This document shows positions 18,685 through 29,879 of a stretch of 64,000 bases of DNA, piece by piece. Source of the DNA: Ceratotherium simum simum (taxonomy: Eukaryota > Chordata > Mammalia > Perissodactyla > Rhinocerotidae); the NCBI RefSeq assembly GCF_000283155.1, contig NW_004454207.1:4630999-4694998 (forward strand), written 5' to 3'. The notes under the pieces were generated by a model. It was not told the DNA's origin. It worked only from the letters and a program-made list of their open reading frames with translations, and searched no databases. Position 1 is the stretch's first letter, and every line of letters begins with the position of its first letter. Both the position numbers and the translations under genes were made by a program.

Positions 18685-18781
18685 CAAGACTCTTCATGAT
18701 GCATCCACAACCCACCCCCACCCTCCAAGTTTTTAAAACTCCCCAGGGATTCTCATGTACAGGCAGGGCTGAGAACCACTG
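18685..18781 (+). mobile_element. MER5-like MITE, outer element, right part
   Basis: TTTTTAAAACTCCCCAGGGATTC then GGCAGGGCTGAGAACCACTG is the missing right end of the element begun at 18421. Confidence 0.7.
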
Positions 18782-19602
18782 CTCTAAGTGGGAAAACAAA
18801 CAAAAAACAGGCAACAAAATGGCAGTTACAATATTATTGTTACTTTTTTAAGGATATATTTGCACAGGGGAAAAAAAGACGGAAATGATAGGCTCCAAAA
18901 TGTTAATATAATTCTTTTTGAGAGATGAGATTACAAGTCATTTTCCATTTATGCTTTTTTGATTTTCCAAAATTTTCCTCACGATTATTCTTTAAATCAG
19001 GGAGGAAAACATCCCACCAAAATCGTTTCGTATTCAATACTAGATTATCAAAGTGAAAAAAGATGGCACCGTATTTTGCCCAAAGTAATGAATGAAGTAC
19101 AACTTCATCAGTATATCAAATTAAACTCTATAAACTGATTCATTGTTTGATACACGAGGCTGCCTTTGTTTGCCATCTTTGTCTTCTTTATCAGACCCTA
19201 CGACATTATTATTTTGATTGTGTCCTTCTTCTGCAGAGATCCTTTAAAAAATATCACTTGAAGGCATCCTCAGTCACTTACTGTTAACGGACTTTATGAT
19301 ATGACATAAATGTGCATTTCCCTGCAAAGATAGACATTTACCTCTGAAATCCAAGCATAAGTCACTTCCCAGAAGAGCCCAGATAATGCAGGGATTTCAC
19401 AAATGACATTTCCTTTATGTCAACGCAACCTCCAGCTTCCTTTTCTGAAAGATAATCTAAGCTCCAAGCTGAAAGTGGGCAGTGGGCTGAGACTGACTTC
19501 AATAAGGATTTTTTACAGGTTAATGCTAAAGGATTTTGACGAGATAGATTGAAATCACACAATTTTCTCCCTCATGGTTACAAAAACTGCTCAATAGGGC
19601 TC
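18782..19602. other. No recognised feature
   Basis: No repeat family, RNA gene or credible reading frame seen. Confidence 0.5.
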
Positions 19603-19608
19603 AAAAAA

Positions 19609-19643
<35 letters not shown>
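19603..19643. repeat. (AAAT)n microsatellite
   Basis: About ten uninterrupted tetranucleotide units, likely polymorphic in length. Confidence 0.95.
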
Positions 19644-19984
19644 GTGACTCCAGACAGTACAATGTTTTGGATACTTGATGGTTCTAGATAAGTGAGGAAT
19701 TTATTTAATTAACAGTATAAAGTTTTTTCTTTTTTATTGAAATAAAAAGTATCCTCTTTTATCAAAAGGAATTGGTCATGGACAGTTGGATCCCTTCCAT
19801 TTTGTACTTAAATTGTATTCAAAAGGAATTAAAATTTGCTTTGCTCTTACTCCAGGGCTCAGAAACTTTCATAAATATTGGGATGCTTTTAGTAAGTTGG
19901 CTTTTCTTATTGTTTTGATTCTTAATACCTAACACAGGAAACGTCTACATAAAGTTAGGCCATTTCAAAGGTATTTGGTAGAAT

Positions 19985-20690
19985 TTAATTCAATTATTTA
20001 GCATGTGTCAGGGACGGTGCCAGTCTGAGATGACTCACGGATCACTGAGACACATCCCTGCTTTCAAGGAATTTACAGATTGCAGGGGAAATGCATATGA
20101 TTCACATCACTAAAAATGCAAATCGTTAAATTAGAAATCTAAACAGGCCACAGTATACAAACAAAAATGCTATGCAAACACAGGAAAGAAATGGATAAAA
20201 TAATGTAAGACAGAGAGAAATGCAGAGCTGCATGGATATGGCCGGCAGCTTTGGGGCTATCTATCTCTAAAGAAAAGATTAGAGTCAAAAAAGGGGGGAA
20301 GAAAGGGCAGGAAGACATCCCACTTAGACTGAACAGGGGAAAAAATGGTTTATGACCAGGAAAGTTCATGACATATTCAGACCTAAATAGGCAGTCGGAT
20401 GGAGCTGCTATCCTGAAGCATGGAAGGAATTGGGCCAGCTTGTGGATGGTCTTCAGTAGTGAGGTAGGGATGCTGAATGTTAATTTGTGGGCAATGGAGA
20501 GCTGCTCTCCATTTCTGAGCATGAAGAGGGTGTGATCAGAATTCAGCTGCATGAGTAGTGCTCTGGCAATGATGTAAAGGCCAGGCTGGAGTGATGTGAG
20601 GCTGGAGGCAGGGATACCGGGTAGGAAGCTGCTACAGTGGATGGGTATGAGGTAATAAGGCCCTGTGTCTGGGCAGAGCGGTGGAGGTGT
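19985..20690 (-). mobile_element. Diverged L2 on the minus strand
   Basis: TCAAGGAATTTACAGATTGC near the left, then GGGCCAGCTTGTGGATGGTC, TGGGCAATGGAGAGCTGCTC, GAGCATGAAGAGGGTGTGATC and GGAGGCAGGGATACCGGGTAGG resemble the reversed L2 3' region (CTGGTGGGCCATG... GCAATGGGAAGCC... AGTGACATGATC... GGAGGCAGGGAGACCAGTTAGG). The 209-codon minus-strand frame at 20139-20768 overlaps it and is not credible as a gene. Confidence 0.55.
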
Positions 20691-21789
20691 TACTGTACGT
20701 GGAGTTGAAAAGAGATGCACACAATTGGCTCTTGTGCCGACTGCAACACATCCCTGGTGACACCTCACTCTTTTTGCCTTTTCTCATTTCTTGCTTCAAT
20801 TACATTTTCCCTTCACTCTTGCTGCCCTGGAATTGTACCCCCTACAGATTGTATACAGTCTATGACATATAGCTCATAGACTCTATTTTCCAGAGAACTT
20901 GAGCCAAAACAAGTAGCTTGTGATTACTATTTCTGGGTTACATCTATCTAACCACCCCCAACTCTCTTCTCTTCATTGCCAAAAATTTCAGGTTGAAAAA
21001 CTTGACCCAAAGATACACAGAAATATTCCTTTTAGGATAAAGGGCAAACAACATGACTTTTTTGACCTTGTTAAAACTTAGTTGACAACGAGGAACTATG
21101 AACCAAAAGGGATAAAATGCATTGGCTTCCCCATAAGACCCAGCCCACCTGGTCCCATCCCCCAAAGTCCAGCCCTTCAGCTGAGTTCTGAAGTAGTGGG
21201 AGGAGTCAGAGCCTGTGTTAGTCAGAGCCTTTGTTAGGGCACTGAAGCGGCTCAACACATCCTAAACTCCCTGGAAGTGAAACTGAGAGGTGCTGCGAGA
21301 TGAGGCAAACATGATGGCCTCCGGCCGCTCCATTAAGCCCTTAGCCAAGGACCAGCAAGGCAGAAGGGGTCAAGAGAAAGTGGAGAGGTGCATAAACTGA
21401 GTGAGATCCATCACCTTTCACCGAGTAATACGTTTTAGTCCAGAATCTTAACTCTTTACCAAACTTTATTCTGTCTTCAAAGAATGCAAAAACATATTAT
21501 CAAAATTCTTCTTGGTCAGAGAAAAAGAAGCAGTAGTAGATTTTAAATCTTGAGCAACCCTGTGAAAATTGGATACATCATGTACCACTCCTGACTGTCC
21601 ATCCATCTTTTCTTTGACTTACATCTAATGATGCTTACATTGTAACATTAGAATGTCCTAATTAATTGTCAAATACCAACAATTGTAATTCATGGAAAGC
21701 CAAACAATGCAGAGAAATTACTTATTCATTTGGAAAGGTCAGCCCAATTATAGTAGACAAAGGCTTGTACTGTCTTATGTTCCTAGTTA
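20691..21789. other. No recognised feature; short tandem duplication at 21205-21236
   Basis: GTCAGAGCCTGTGTTA is followed directly by GTCAGAGCCTTTGTTA. Otherwise nothing identified. A GC-rich patch at 21290-21345 (GCCTCCGGCCGC) is isolated. Confidence 0.45.
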
Positions 21790-21945
21790 ATGTTAGGAAT
21801 CTGCCATTCCACACGTTCAATAAAAATGTGTTGATTGTCTACCATGGGCCAGGCATGCAAGAAATACTAAGAAAATTAATCCAAGCCTTTGACCTGGAGG
21901 AATTTATAGTCCGATGCGGGGAGAAAGACATGTAAATAAATAGTC
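21790..21945. repeat. MIR/L2-type terminal fragment, tentative
   Basis: TTGATTGTCTACCATGGGCCAGGCATGC and GGAGGAATTTATAGTCCGATG resemble the common mammalian block TTGAGCACCTACTATGTGCCAGGC ... GGAGCTTACAGTCTAG. Confidence 0.45.
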
Positions 21946-22204
21946 TTAATGCATAGAGATAAAGAGAAGGCATATGCTAATTTGATGGCATATTTTCTCA
22001 AATGAGATGGCAAAGCAATGCTTAATGCCCTATACTGAACATGGAATTTATTCTGCAGGAAGGTAATATGAATGTTTATTAATTTCAGACATAGTCTTCT
22101 CATCCATTGCTTGCAGTGCCTGTGCTGTACGGTAAAATGCTAGGATTGAGTTGCTAAACTACAGTCTGGAGCCCATGATATTTCATAGATTCTGGACTGC
22201 ATGC

Positions 22205-22420
22205 ACAAACAGAGCCACTTACTTTGTGTCAACAACAAACACTTTACATGTGTATATTCAAATTCCTCACAGGCCCCCATGTGGTAAGTATTGTTATCAT
22301 TTTACAGATGAGGAAACTGAGGTTTAAGGTGGTTAAGAAATGTATCAAGGTAACATGGTAAGTGGCATAGTGAACATTTGAACCCAGATCATGTTACTCC
22401 AAAGTCTATGTGGTCTGCAG
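22205..22420 (-). repeat. MIR SINE
   Basis: AACACTTTACATGTGTATAT, TTATCATTTTACAGATGAGGAAACTGAGG, then AAGTGGCATAGTGAACATTTGAACCCAG is the reversed MIR core in order. Confidence 0.88.
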
Positions 22421-23105
22421 ATTGGCTGCTTATTAGCAAACTGTTATTGATCTATGATGAGATAATGATCTTGTGCTGGAATGTAAATCAACTATGTCAT
22501 ATTGTTTAATTCACCTAATTTTTTTTTGGTATCAAAATTTTCTCAATAAAATAAGCATTACATTGATTTACGTTCTGGTGCAAGCTTCTTATCTTGTCAT
22601 GAATCAACACTGTGTCACACCGTGCTAAAACTACATCAACTTCTAGAAAGACAATATCTTAGATTACCGTAGAGCCTTTCTTCCTTCACATCTACAGAGG
22701 AAGAGTATTAAAGTGCACTTTAAGTTTGTTTTGAGACAGAAGTAACTCAGATGATCCCAGCTACTGCTCTATGGAGTCTACTCCAAAATTTCCAAATCTC
22801 CTTGTCATTTTGAACATTTTTTTCCTGCCTCCCAAAGAAACATACATTTTAGAGGGAGTTGGCAGTCTTAACATTGGCCCAGGGAGTTTTTTGTAATGGT
22901 GTTATTGGCCAAGCTCCTTGGCACCTTGTGAATATTCTGTCCCTATGACACATCCTCTTGGCTGCTCAGTGCCCAGGACAACAGAAGTGATTGGGACCAG
23001 CTCTCCCTTTGTGTTGGCACCTGTCAGTATCTACTCCTATACTCAGGAGATTAACCAATTATTTCCTTTCCTCACATGATTTTCTGCCCTCATTTAAGAA
23101 GACAT
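22421..23105. other. No recognised feature
   Basis: AT-rich, no repeat family or gene recognised. Confidence 0.5.
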
Positions 23106-23560
23106 ATTTCTAAACATATGCCTACTCCACGATCCAGCAATTCCAAGAGAAATGAGTATATATGTCCAGGAAAAGATATGTATAAGAATGTTCATAGCAA
23201 CTTGATTCACGATAGCCCCAAACTGGAAACAATCCAACTTCCGTCAACAGGAGAGTAGATATATAAATGGTATATAAATTCGTACAATGGATTACTATAC
23301 AGCAGTTATAAAGAACAAAGTACTGATATATATCACATGGATGAATCTCACAGACATAATGATGGGTACAAGTAGCCATACACAGAGTAGTACTGTATGA
23401 ATCTGCTTATACGAAATTTAAGAACAAGCAAACTAATCTGTGGTGATAGAAGTCAGAATAACGGTTACCTCTGCAGTGTGTGGGGGGTGGGTACAGATTG
23501 GTAGGAGGCACAAAGGAACCTGCTGGAGGGCTGGAAATGTTCTATATCTTGATCTGGAAG
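23106..23560 (+). mobile_element. Old L1M 3' end
   Basis: GATCCAGCAATTCCAAGAGA, TTCATAGCAACTTGATTCACGATAGCC, CTATACAGCAGTTATAAAG, GATGAATCTCACAGACATAATG and a 3'UTR with GGTTACCTCTGCAGTGTG. The coding sense is lost. Confidence 0.85.
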
Positions 23561-23619
23561 CTTCAATGTAGAGAAACCTTTAAAAAATACTTCAAGGAGA
23601 AGAAATATTTAAAGGATTT

Positions 23620-23985
23620 TTGGGTTCAGTTAAACTCAAAATGTACACATCCATTGACTCAGCAATTCCTCTTCTAGAAATTTCTCCTAAAGAAATAACC
23701 ATAAATATGCACAAAGATTTAGCATCAACATATTTGCACAGCCCTGTTTAAAATTGGAAAAAAATAGAAACAACCTAAATTTTCCACAACAGGGACTTGG
23801 TTAAAGAAATTATGACTTAAAAAAAAAAGAAATTATGATATAGTCATATAGTGAACTACTAGATAGAAATAAAAGATGAGGTTGTAGAGAATATTCAATG
23901 TCATGAAAAATGTTAACAACATTAAGTGAAAAGTGGTAGGTTACAAAGCAGCATGTAAAATATAAATCTATTTGTATGTTAAAAC
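23620..23985 (+). mobile_element. Second old L1M fragment, left of the ERE insertion
   Basis: TTGACTCAGCAATTCCTCTTC, AAATTTCTCCTAAAGAAATAACC, CAACATATTTGCACAGCCCTG, and AACTACTAGATAGAAATAAAAGATG repeat the L1 tail order from a different, more diverged copy in the same orientation. It continues at 24204. Confidence 0.8.
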
Positions 23986-23999
23986 TTTGTACACATACA

Positions 24000-24189
24000 G
24001 GGGCAGCCCTAGTGTCCTAGTGGTTAAGTTCAGTGTGCTCCGCTTCAGCGGCCCAGGTTCGGTTCCCTGGGCGTGGACCTACACTACTCGTTGGCAGTCA
24101 TGTGGTGATGGCGGCTCACATACAAAATAGAGGAAGATTGGCCACAGATGTTAGCTCAGAGTGAATCTTCCTCACCAGAAAAAAAAAAG
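24000..24189 (+). mobile_element. ERE-type SINE (tRNA-derived)
   Basis: GGGCAGCCCTAGTGTCCTAG then TGGTTAAG (A-box-like) and CCCAGGTTCGGTTCCC (B-box-like) mark a tRNA-derived pol III head. ATGTTAGCTCAGAGTGAATC and an A-rich tail follow. It is inserted in L1M, with diverged flanking duplications TTTGTACACATACA (23986-23999) and TTTGTATATTTACA (24190-24203). It is shorter than the other two ERE copies, lacking their central CAACTAGAAGGATGTGCAAC segment, so it belongs to a different subfamily. Confidence 0.9.
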
Positions 24190-24203
24190 TTTGTATATTT
24201 ACA

Positions 24204-24420
24204 TTGTGCATATATAAAACACATATATGTGTATTATGAATATATATCAATATATATAAAACACTGGAAGTAGATTCACCCACCTATTAAACTCAGGGGT
24301 TATATTATGGGTAGCAGTTTATTTTCATCTTTGGGCTTTTTGAATTTTTCACACATTTCCAATAGTGAACCTTTATTACACATGTCATCAGGAAAACATT
24401 AAAAATAAAGCCTGTAGGCT
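24204..24420 (+). mobile_element. Old L1M fragment, right of the ERE insertion
   Basis: CTCAGGGGTTATATTATGGG, TTCATCTTTGGGCTTTTTGAA and CACATTTCCAATAGTGAAC match the terminal 3'UTR of old L1M elements and complete 23620-23985. Confidence 0.65.
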
Positions 24421-25635
24421 TTGTGACTATTAAATAAAGTTTGTAGGTTTCTAGCAATATTAAAATGCAAATGAGGTTATTAGACAAAAACAAAATTGCA
24501 TCATTTGTGAAAAAATGTAAATCCATAAGCCAGGTATCAAATAGATAAATTAAACCACTCCGAAATCAGGAATTATACCCTGAGTGACCTCACAGAACAC
24601 CTTCACCGGTTTTGAATAATAATAAATATGTAGCCTGGCATCAGTAATTCTCTATTATAGGAACCTTGAGCTGAACTCACCTACCTGAAAAACATCCACA
24701 ATCTTCCAGTTGCCATCACTTACTGAATTTTTTGATGGAGATGAAAAATGATCACATCTCAGTTTTAAACCAAGATTTTTTTCCCTTTGTCCCTTTTACC
24801 TCAAAGAAGTTATCAATTAAACCAAATCAAAATTTTACTGCTCTGAAGTTTCATAAAGTAAGAGGTTCATTGGTATCAGGAGTTAGAATTCTGTATTGTC
24901 AGTTCCTTCCATTCATCACTGAATGCTCACAGACCTCAAGAGGGATATTTCTGTTCTTTTAAGAAAATAATGGGTATAGGTATACCAGCCGTAGCAACAT
25001 CACTGTCAGTGTGTTTTCACAACTCCAAACTAATTTTCACTGATGCCACAGCATTCTGAAGTTATCAGATAAAACCATGCCTACGTGCTTTGTTACAAAA
25101 CCTCTACAAGGGATAGCTGTAGGCAGTTGAATTTTTTCCAGTGGGAGAAAGGTAACTATGGTAACTATTTTTACCCACTAACATTATAATTTCATGTTGG
25201 CTAAAGCTGCCTACAGCTTTATTTGTAATAGTCAGCTATTAAGGGAATCCTTGAGAACATTATTCCAGAAGCACCAGTCTCTCCGTTATTCCTTTACCTG
25301 CTAAATAATCATTAAAAGAAAATCACACAGGCAAGATAACCCAGTTAGAGTTTTCAGGGTTTTTTTGGGAAGCAGACTTTTCCTAGACTGCACATACACA
25401 CAAAATAACATAATATTGTGATATTTATACTACATTGAGTCCCGTATTTTTAAAAAATCCATTGGAGTGTCCCCTAGCTAGCTGCTGTAGTCTTTTTTTC
25501 CCTCAAAGCCTCTGGGTTGGGGGTTGGGGTGATGAGTGTGGGAGTCAAATTTTCATACAAGCTATTTAGGCTAGAGGCAAGGGGAAGAAATGAATGGAGG
25601 CTCCTAGCTGTTCTTCTCTCCCCACACACAATGTC
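24421..25635. other. No recognised gene or repeat
   Basis: A 1.2-kb block without identifiable repeats. The part near 24980-25240 has balanced composition with small internal duplications (GGTAACTATGGTAACTAT at 25151-25168; AGCTGTAGGCAG and its inverse CTGCCTACAGCT at 25119-25130 and 25208-25219). Confidence 0.5.
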
Positions 25636-25690
25636 TGTGGAGTTTATGTGTGTGTGAATGTGTGTGCACATGCGTGTTGTGCATGTTTGT
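25636..25690. repeat. Imperfect (TG)n tract
   Basis: TGTGTGTGTGAATGTGTGTG continuing into GCATGCGTGTTGTGCATG: alternating purine-pyrimidine sequence. Confidence 0.8.
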
Positions 25691-25805
25691 CTATTGGTGA
25701 GGGGGGCGGGGAGAGGATAAAGGTCAACCAGAAAAGGATATAAGTCCAAATGGCAAATTGTGATTAACTTACTAGAAACTCTGGTCTACTAAAAAATATC
25801 TAAAC

Positions 25806-26483
25806 CAGGGACCAGCAAACATTTTCTGTAAAGGGCCATGTATTAGTTTCCTAGGGCTGCCATTAACAAATTACCACAAACTGGGTGGCTTGAAACAATG
25901 GAAATTTATTCTCTCACAATTCTGGAGGCCAGAAGTCCAAAATCAAGGTGTTGGTAGGGCTGCGTTTCTTTTCAAGGCTTCAAGGGGACAATCTTTCCTC
26001 TTCCATCTCCTGGTGGCTCCTAGTATTTCCTGGCTTGCGGCCACATCACTCCAATCTCTGCCCTCAATTTTCACATGACCTTCTCCTCTGTGCCTGTGTC
26101 ATCTCTTCTGCCTCTTATAAAGACTCTTGTCATTGGATTTAGGGCCCACCTAGATAATCCAGGATGATCTCACCTCAAGATCCCTAACTTAATTACATCT
26201 GCAAAGACTATTTCCAAATAAGGTCACATTAACAGGTTCTGGGTGTTAGGATGTAGACATATTCTTTTGGGGGCCACCACTCAACCCACTACAGGCCAGA
26301 TAATAAATATTTTAGACTTTTTGGGCTACATGGTCTCTCTTGCAACTACTCAACACTACCATTGTAGAGCAAAAGCAGCCATGTACACAAATATGTCCAC
26401 AAATGGATGTGACTGTGTTCCAATAACTCTATTTACAAAAACAGATAGTGGGCCAGATTTAGTCCATGGGTCGTAGACTCCTT
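25806..26483 (+). mobile_element. hAT-type MITE (family A) split by an LTR
   Basis: The left 33 bp (CAGGGACCAGCAAACATTTT to the GGGCCA at 25833-25838) and the right part (26294-26483: GGCCAGATAATAAATATTTT, CAACTACTCAACACTACC, GGCCAGATTTAGTCCATGGG) are one MITE with 25839-26293 inserted. Outer flanks ATCTAAAC and TCTAAAAC are similar, consistent with an old 8-bp duplication. Confidence 0.9.
25839..26293 (-). mobile_element. Complete solo LTR, MaLR (MLT1-like)
   Basis: A 455-bp LTR with TG...CA ends (TGTATTAG ... CCACTACA) and an exact 5-bp target duplication GGCCA (25834-25838 and 26294-26298). Read on the minus strand it has GAACCTGTTAATGTGACCTT, TTTGCAGATGTAATTAAG, CCAGAATTGTGAGAGAATAA (polyadenylation signal) and AGCCCTAGGAAACTAATACA, the same layout as the plus-strand LTR at 12671-13113. 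No internal virus sequence remains. Confidence 0.92.
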
Positions 26484-26499
26484 GTCTAAAACTCCTTCC

Positions 26500-26710
26500 C
26501 TGGAATTCAAGGACCTTCACAGCCTGGTCCTACCTGAAAATTCTGACATTAACTCATTCATTCCTGGGCATTGAACCTCAGTTAAAGTCAAATGAATTTG
26601 CCCAATGTCCTTTGAAGAGGTTTCCCTGGCTCCCTCATTTTTCGCTTACTAAATATTCAGCCTCTTGTGAGTGTTGCCTGGTGTGGAGTGAGTGCTCAAT
26701 GTGAGTGGTT
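26500..26710 (+). mobile_element. L2 3' fragment, tentative
   Basis: CAAGGACCTTCACAGCCTGGTCCTACC resembles the L2 motif CTTCACAGCCTGGCCCC; GTGTTGCCTGGTGTGGAGTG and GAGTGCTCAATGTGAGTGG resemble its 3' tail. Confidence 0.5.
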
Positions 26711-26834
26711 GTTACAACGTACTTCAAAAGTTAGGCATGCAGGCACTAGATAGTGGTTGTTTTCAGAGGCGCACAAGTGCCTTTCACTTTCCTTTATACA
26801 CTTGCCCCTATAATTGAATATTTGCCTTGAGCAA

Positions 26835-27024
26835 GCTTGCCAGGTAAATACAGGATGCCCAGTGAAATTCAACTTTAGATGAACAGTGAATAATTTTTCA
26901 TTATAAGTAGGTCCCAAATATTTTATGGGGTATATTTATACTAAAAAAAAAAAAAATCTCTTATTTATCTGAAATTCAAATTTAACTGGCCATTCTGTAT
27001 TTTTATTTGCTAAATATGGCAACC
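26835..27024. mobile_element. Fold-back (palindromic) MITE
   Basis: The left arm TTGCCAGGTAAATACAGGATGCCCAG..GAAATTC and the right arm GAAATTCAAATTTAACTGGCC..TTCTGTATTTTTATTTGCTAAATATGGCAA are long inverted repeats around an A-run at 26942-26955. It is a non-coding DNA transposon derivative; I do not recall its family name. Confidence 0.85.
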
Positions 27025-27289
27025 TTAGCCCTGAGCATTTCTTACTTTCCTAAACAGAGACAAAGTGATAATTAGAAAAAATAATAAAATATAAGGTGTT
27101 GTCATTATGACTCTCTTTTCTTTATTCCTGTTTGTTTGTTTTAGTTGCACAAGTGATGCATAGCTGTGCTTCCCCAACAAAGTACAAGAGGGTCTGATTT
27201 TCTACACTTTGGTCACCCTGTATATTATCATTCTTTTAGTTTTTGCCACTCAATGGCACAACAATGGTATTCTTATTTTTGCTCATTTG
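27025..27289. other. No recognised feature
   Basis: AT-rich, nothing identified. Confidence 0.45.
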
Positions 27290-27625
27290 TTTTTGAACTA
27301 AAATGTTTTTTATTATGAAAGTAATGTGTACCCAGTAAATTCTGAATGTTCTAGAAAGATATAAAATGGGTATTAAAAGTCTCCCTCAACCCATCCTTTA
27401 CTCCATAGTTTACTCAGCTGAGAAGTAACTGCTTTTAAGGCTTTCTTATGTATTTTATCTAGATTTTTGTATGTGTATAAAAGCATATATTTTATGTCTA
27501 TATCTAGTTTTATGCAGATGGTGTCATACAATACATTATTCTTTATCTTGCTTTATTTTCTTAATAATATATCTTGGACACTTTGTACATCTGAATATAT
27601 AGCTCTACCTCAGCATTTTAAAAAC
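27290..27625 (-). mobile_element. Old L1M-type fragment
   Basis: TTTTTTATTATGAAAGTAATG, GATGGTGTCATACAATACATTATTC, CTTGCTTTATTTTCTTAATA and ATATCTTGGACACTTTGTACATC follow an antisense old-L1 3' block (ATGGGATCATACTGTACAT ... CTTGCTTTTTTCAC ... ATATCATGGACATC). Confidence 0.6.
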
Positions 27626-28765
27626 TAATCTCTATAAAAGAAAATAAAACTTATCAGCAACACCTCCAGTTTTGACTTTAATTATATCTAGTTTTATGTT
27701 TGAACATATTTAAGTAACATTATAATAGAAGTAAACTCCTAATGCATACAGGCTTTATATAATTATAAAACCAAAATAGACTTACAAGTTAAATTCAAGC
27801 TGCTAGAAAACTTTAATTGAACAACATTAAGTTAATACATGTTATAACTTTGCTGAAACATACATTTTATGATGTCAAGATGTAGTCACATGTTTCAGGG
27901 TATACTAGTGGTCAACATGAATTTATTTTATTTTATTTTAAAGATGGTGGGCCTTAAAGACTTTAATCCTTGTCATTATCATTAATGCTAACTTTCCTTC
28001 TTTACAACAAACGTGTTTGTAATCATTAGTTCTGTATCATTTTAGGCCAATTAATTAAATAGCAAACGCCAAAATGCAGTTCTTTAAAAAGTCTTCTTCA
28101 CAAACAATTATTCATTGCGTATTTACTCTTATAGTTACTGAAAATAAACCTGTTGGTCAGTACAAAAAATGTGATATTCACATCCCATCTAATCATAGGA
28201 CAACAAAGGTGCTTACCACAAGCATATGGTTTCTTTTAAGTTTATTCTGCCTCTGATAGAGAGAGCCATGCAATGATTCAAGTCTCCCCCAGTATTCTTT
28301 AACAGCCCTACTCAAAGACATTTGCATGGACACACATTGTGACATTATTGGGCAAAAACACATCATTTTTGCTTTAAGTCCTCTTCTGTATATTTCTCTT
28401 TATCCTATGACAATTAAAGTAGTATATTACTCATCTCTACTATGTTGATTTCATTATAACAAACCACTTTCAATTTACCAAATAACTTAAACAAGTCTTA
28501 TTCCATGAAAATGTTATCAGTGTAAATTATAACTGCAAGGGATAAGTTTTGTCCTTGTCACTATCAATAGAACTAAACAAAGGCACAATGGTGGTCAGAA
28601 GTAGTTGTTCCCACTTTGACTTAAGAATATTCCAAACAGGAGGTAGTTAGATCTGCTTATCAGCCAGAATATTAAGAGTTAAATATAGTCACTTCAGGTA
28701 CTAGTGTGATTAGAAACACAAATGCAAATACAGACTGGGCTCATTTGTAATGTGATCACACAGTT
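27626..28765. other. No recognised feature
   Basis: 1.1 kb of AT-rich sequence without an identifiable repeat, RNA or gene. Frames here are under 65 codons and lack domains. Confidence 0.5.
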
Positions 28766-28986
28766 CAGGAGTCAGTAAACATTTTCTGTAAAGGTCCAGA
28801 TAATATTTTCCACTCTGTGGACCATACAGTCCCTGTTGCAACTACTGAACTCTATCATCATAGTACAGAAATAGCCATACATGATACACACATGAATGAA
28901 TGCGTGGCTGTGTTCTAATAAAACTTTATTTATAAAACCAAGAGCATCCTGGATTTGGCCCATGGCCTGTAGTTTGCCAATCCCTG
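28766..28986 (+). mobile_element. hAT-type MITE (family A)
   Basis: CAGGAGTCAGTAAACATTTT, GTTGCAACTACTGAACTCTATC, GGCTGTGTTCTAATAAAACTTT and GGCCCATGGCCTGTAGTTTGCC. No clear flanking duplication remains. Confidence 0.92.
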
Positions 28987-29879
28987 ATATAGATGATCCA
29001 GAATACACTTATATTATTTTGACAGGTGATCGTAGAATTTAAAATACAAAATTAAAAGATTTTTAGGGATCCAGAGAATGTATCTCTCCTAAAGAATTTA
29101 CTTCATTCTTCTTACTTCATCCTGAATAGTATTTCAGTTTCTAATGGTGCTGTTAATAAACTCTTTACATTTTTTTTGTTCACTATTCTATTTTCTATTT
29201 GCTGTGGTTGGTTTGAAGGAAAGCTACTGATTTGTGTATGTTGCTCTTGCATCTGGCTTACTTACTGACCTCTAATGTTCTGTTAGGGTTTGAGTCGATT
29301 GAATAGGCTTTTCTAGGTGGATAATGATAAAAACTCCAAATCATGAGAATTTCTAATATTTATATGTCTTATTTATTTTTCTTGTCTAAATACACCGGCT
29401 AGGAATCCCAGAATAATGTTGATTGAGCAAGTGAAAGCAGCCAAACTTGTCTTGCTCCTTTTTCAGTTTCTTTTTTCATTGTAAGTCACTTCATTAAAGT
29501 CTTCAAAAATTCTTCTGGGTCTTTGATATGAAGCAGACAACAGGGGCCCAGATTTGTTACATGTCACCTCTCTGGATCTAAGCCCTAATGCCTGTGGCTG
29601 CAGCTTATTAAAAATACTGGCACTAGACCAATTTAATTAATTTGCTGAAGGGCGTATAAAACTCTTATGTTACACATAAAATATGAGAAACTCATTTCTG
29701 TATCATTCCCTAGCAAGGGGTATGGGTTTTGGCTCACAAAAATCATTAGAGACCATTGGATGATGTAGAATCAATTAGCATGGCCATCAGAGTGGTCTGC
29801 AGGCAGTACTTTAATTTCGTAACCAACTCATCCTGTAGATGGGGTTACTTCTGCAAGCTTAAGTGCCAGTTATTAAACT
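28987..29879. other. No recognised feature
   Basis: No repeat or gene identified; short frames only. Confidence 0.5.

Noticed and set aside
20139..20768. 209-codon minus-strand open frame
   Set aside because: It overlaps sequence that looks like reversed L2, has no recognisable domain, and its start is not in a supported context. Treated as chance.
24000..24070. tRNA gene
   Set aside because: A- and B-box-like text belongs to the tRNA-derived head of an ERE SINE; no full cloverleaf is supported.
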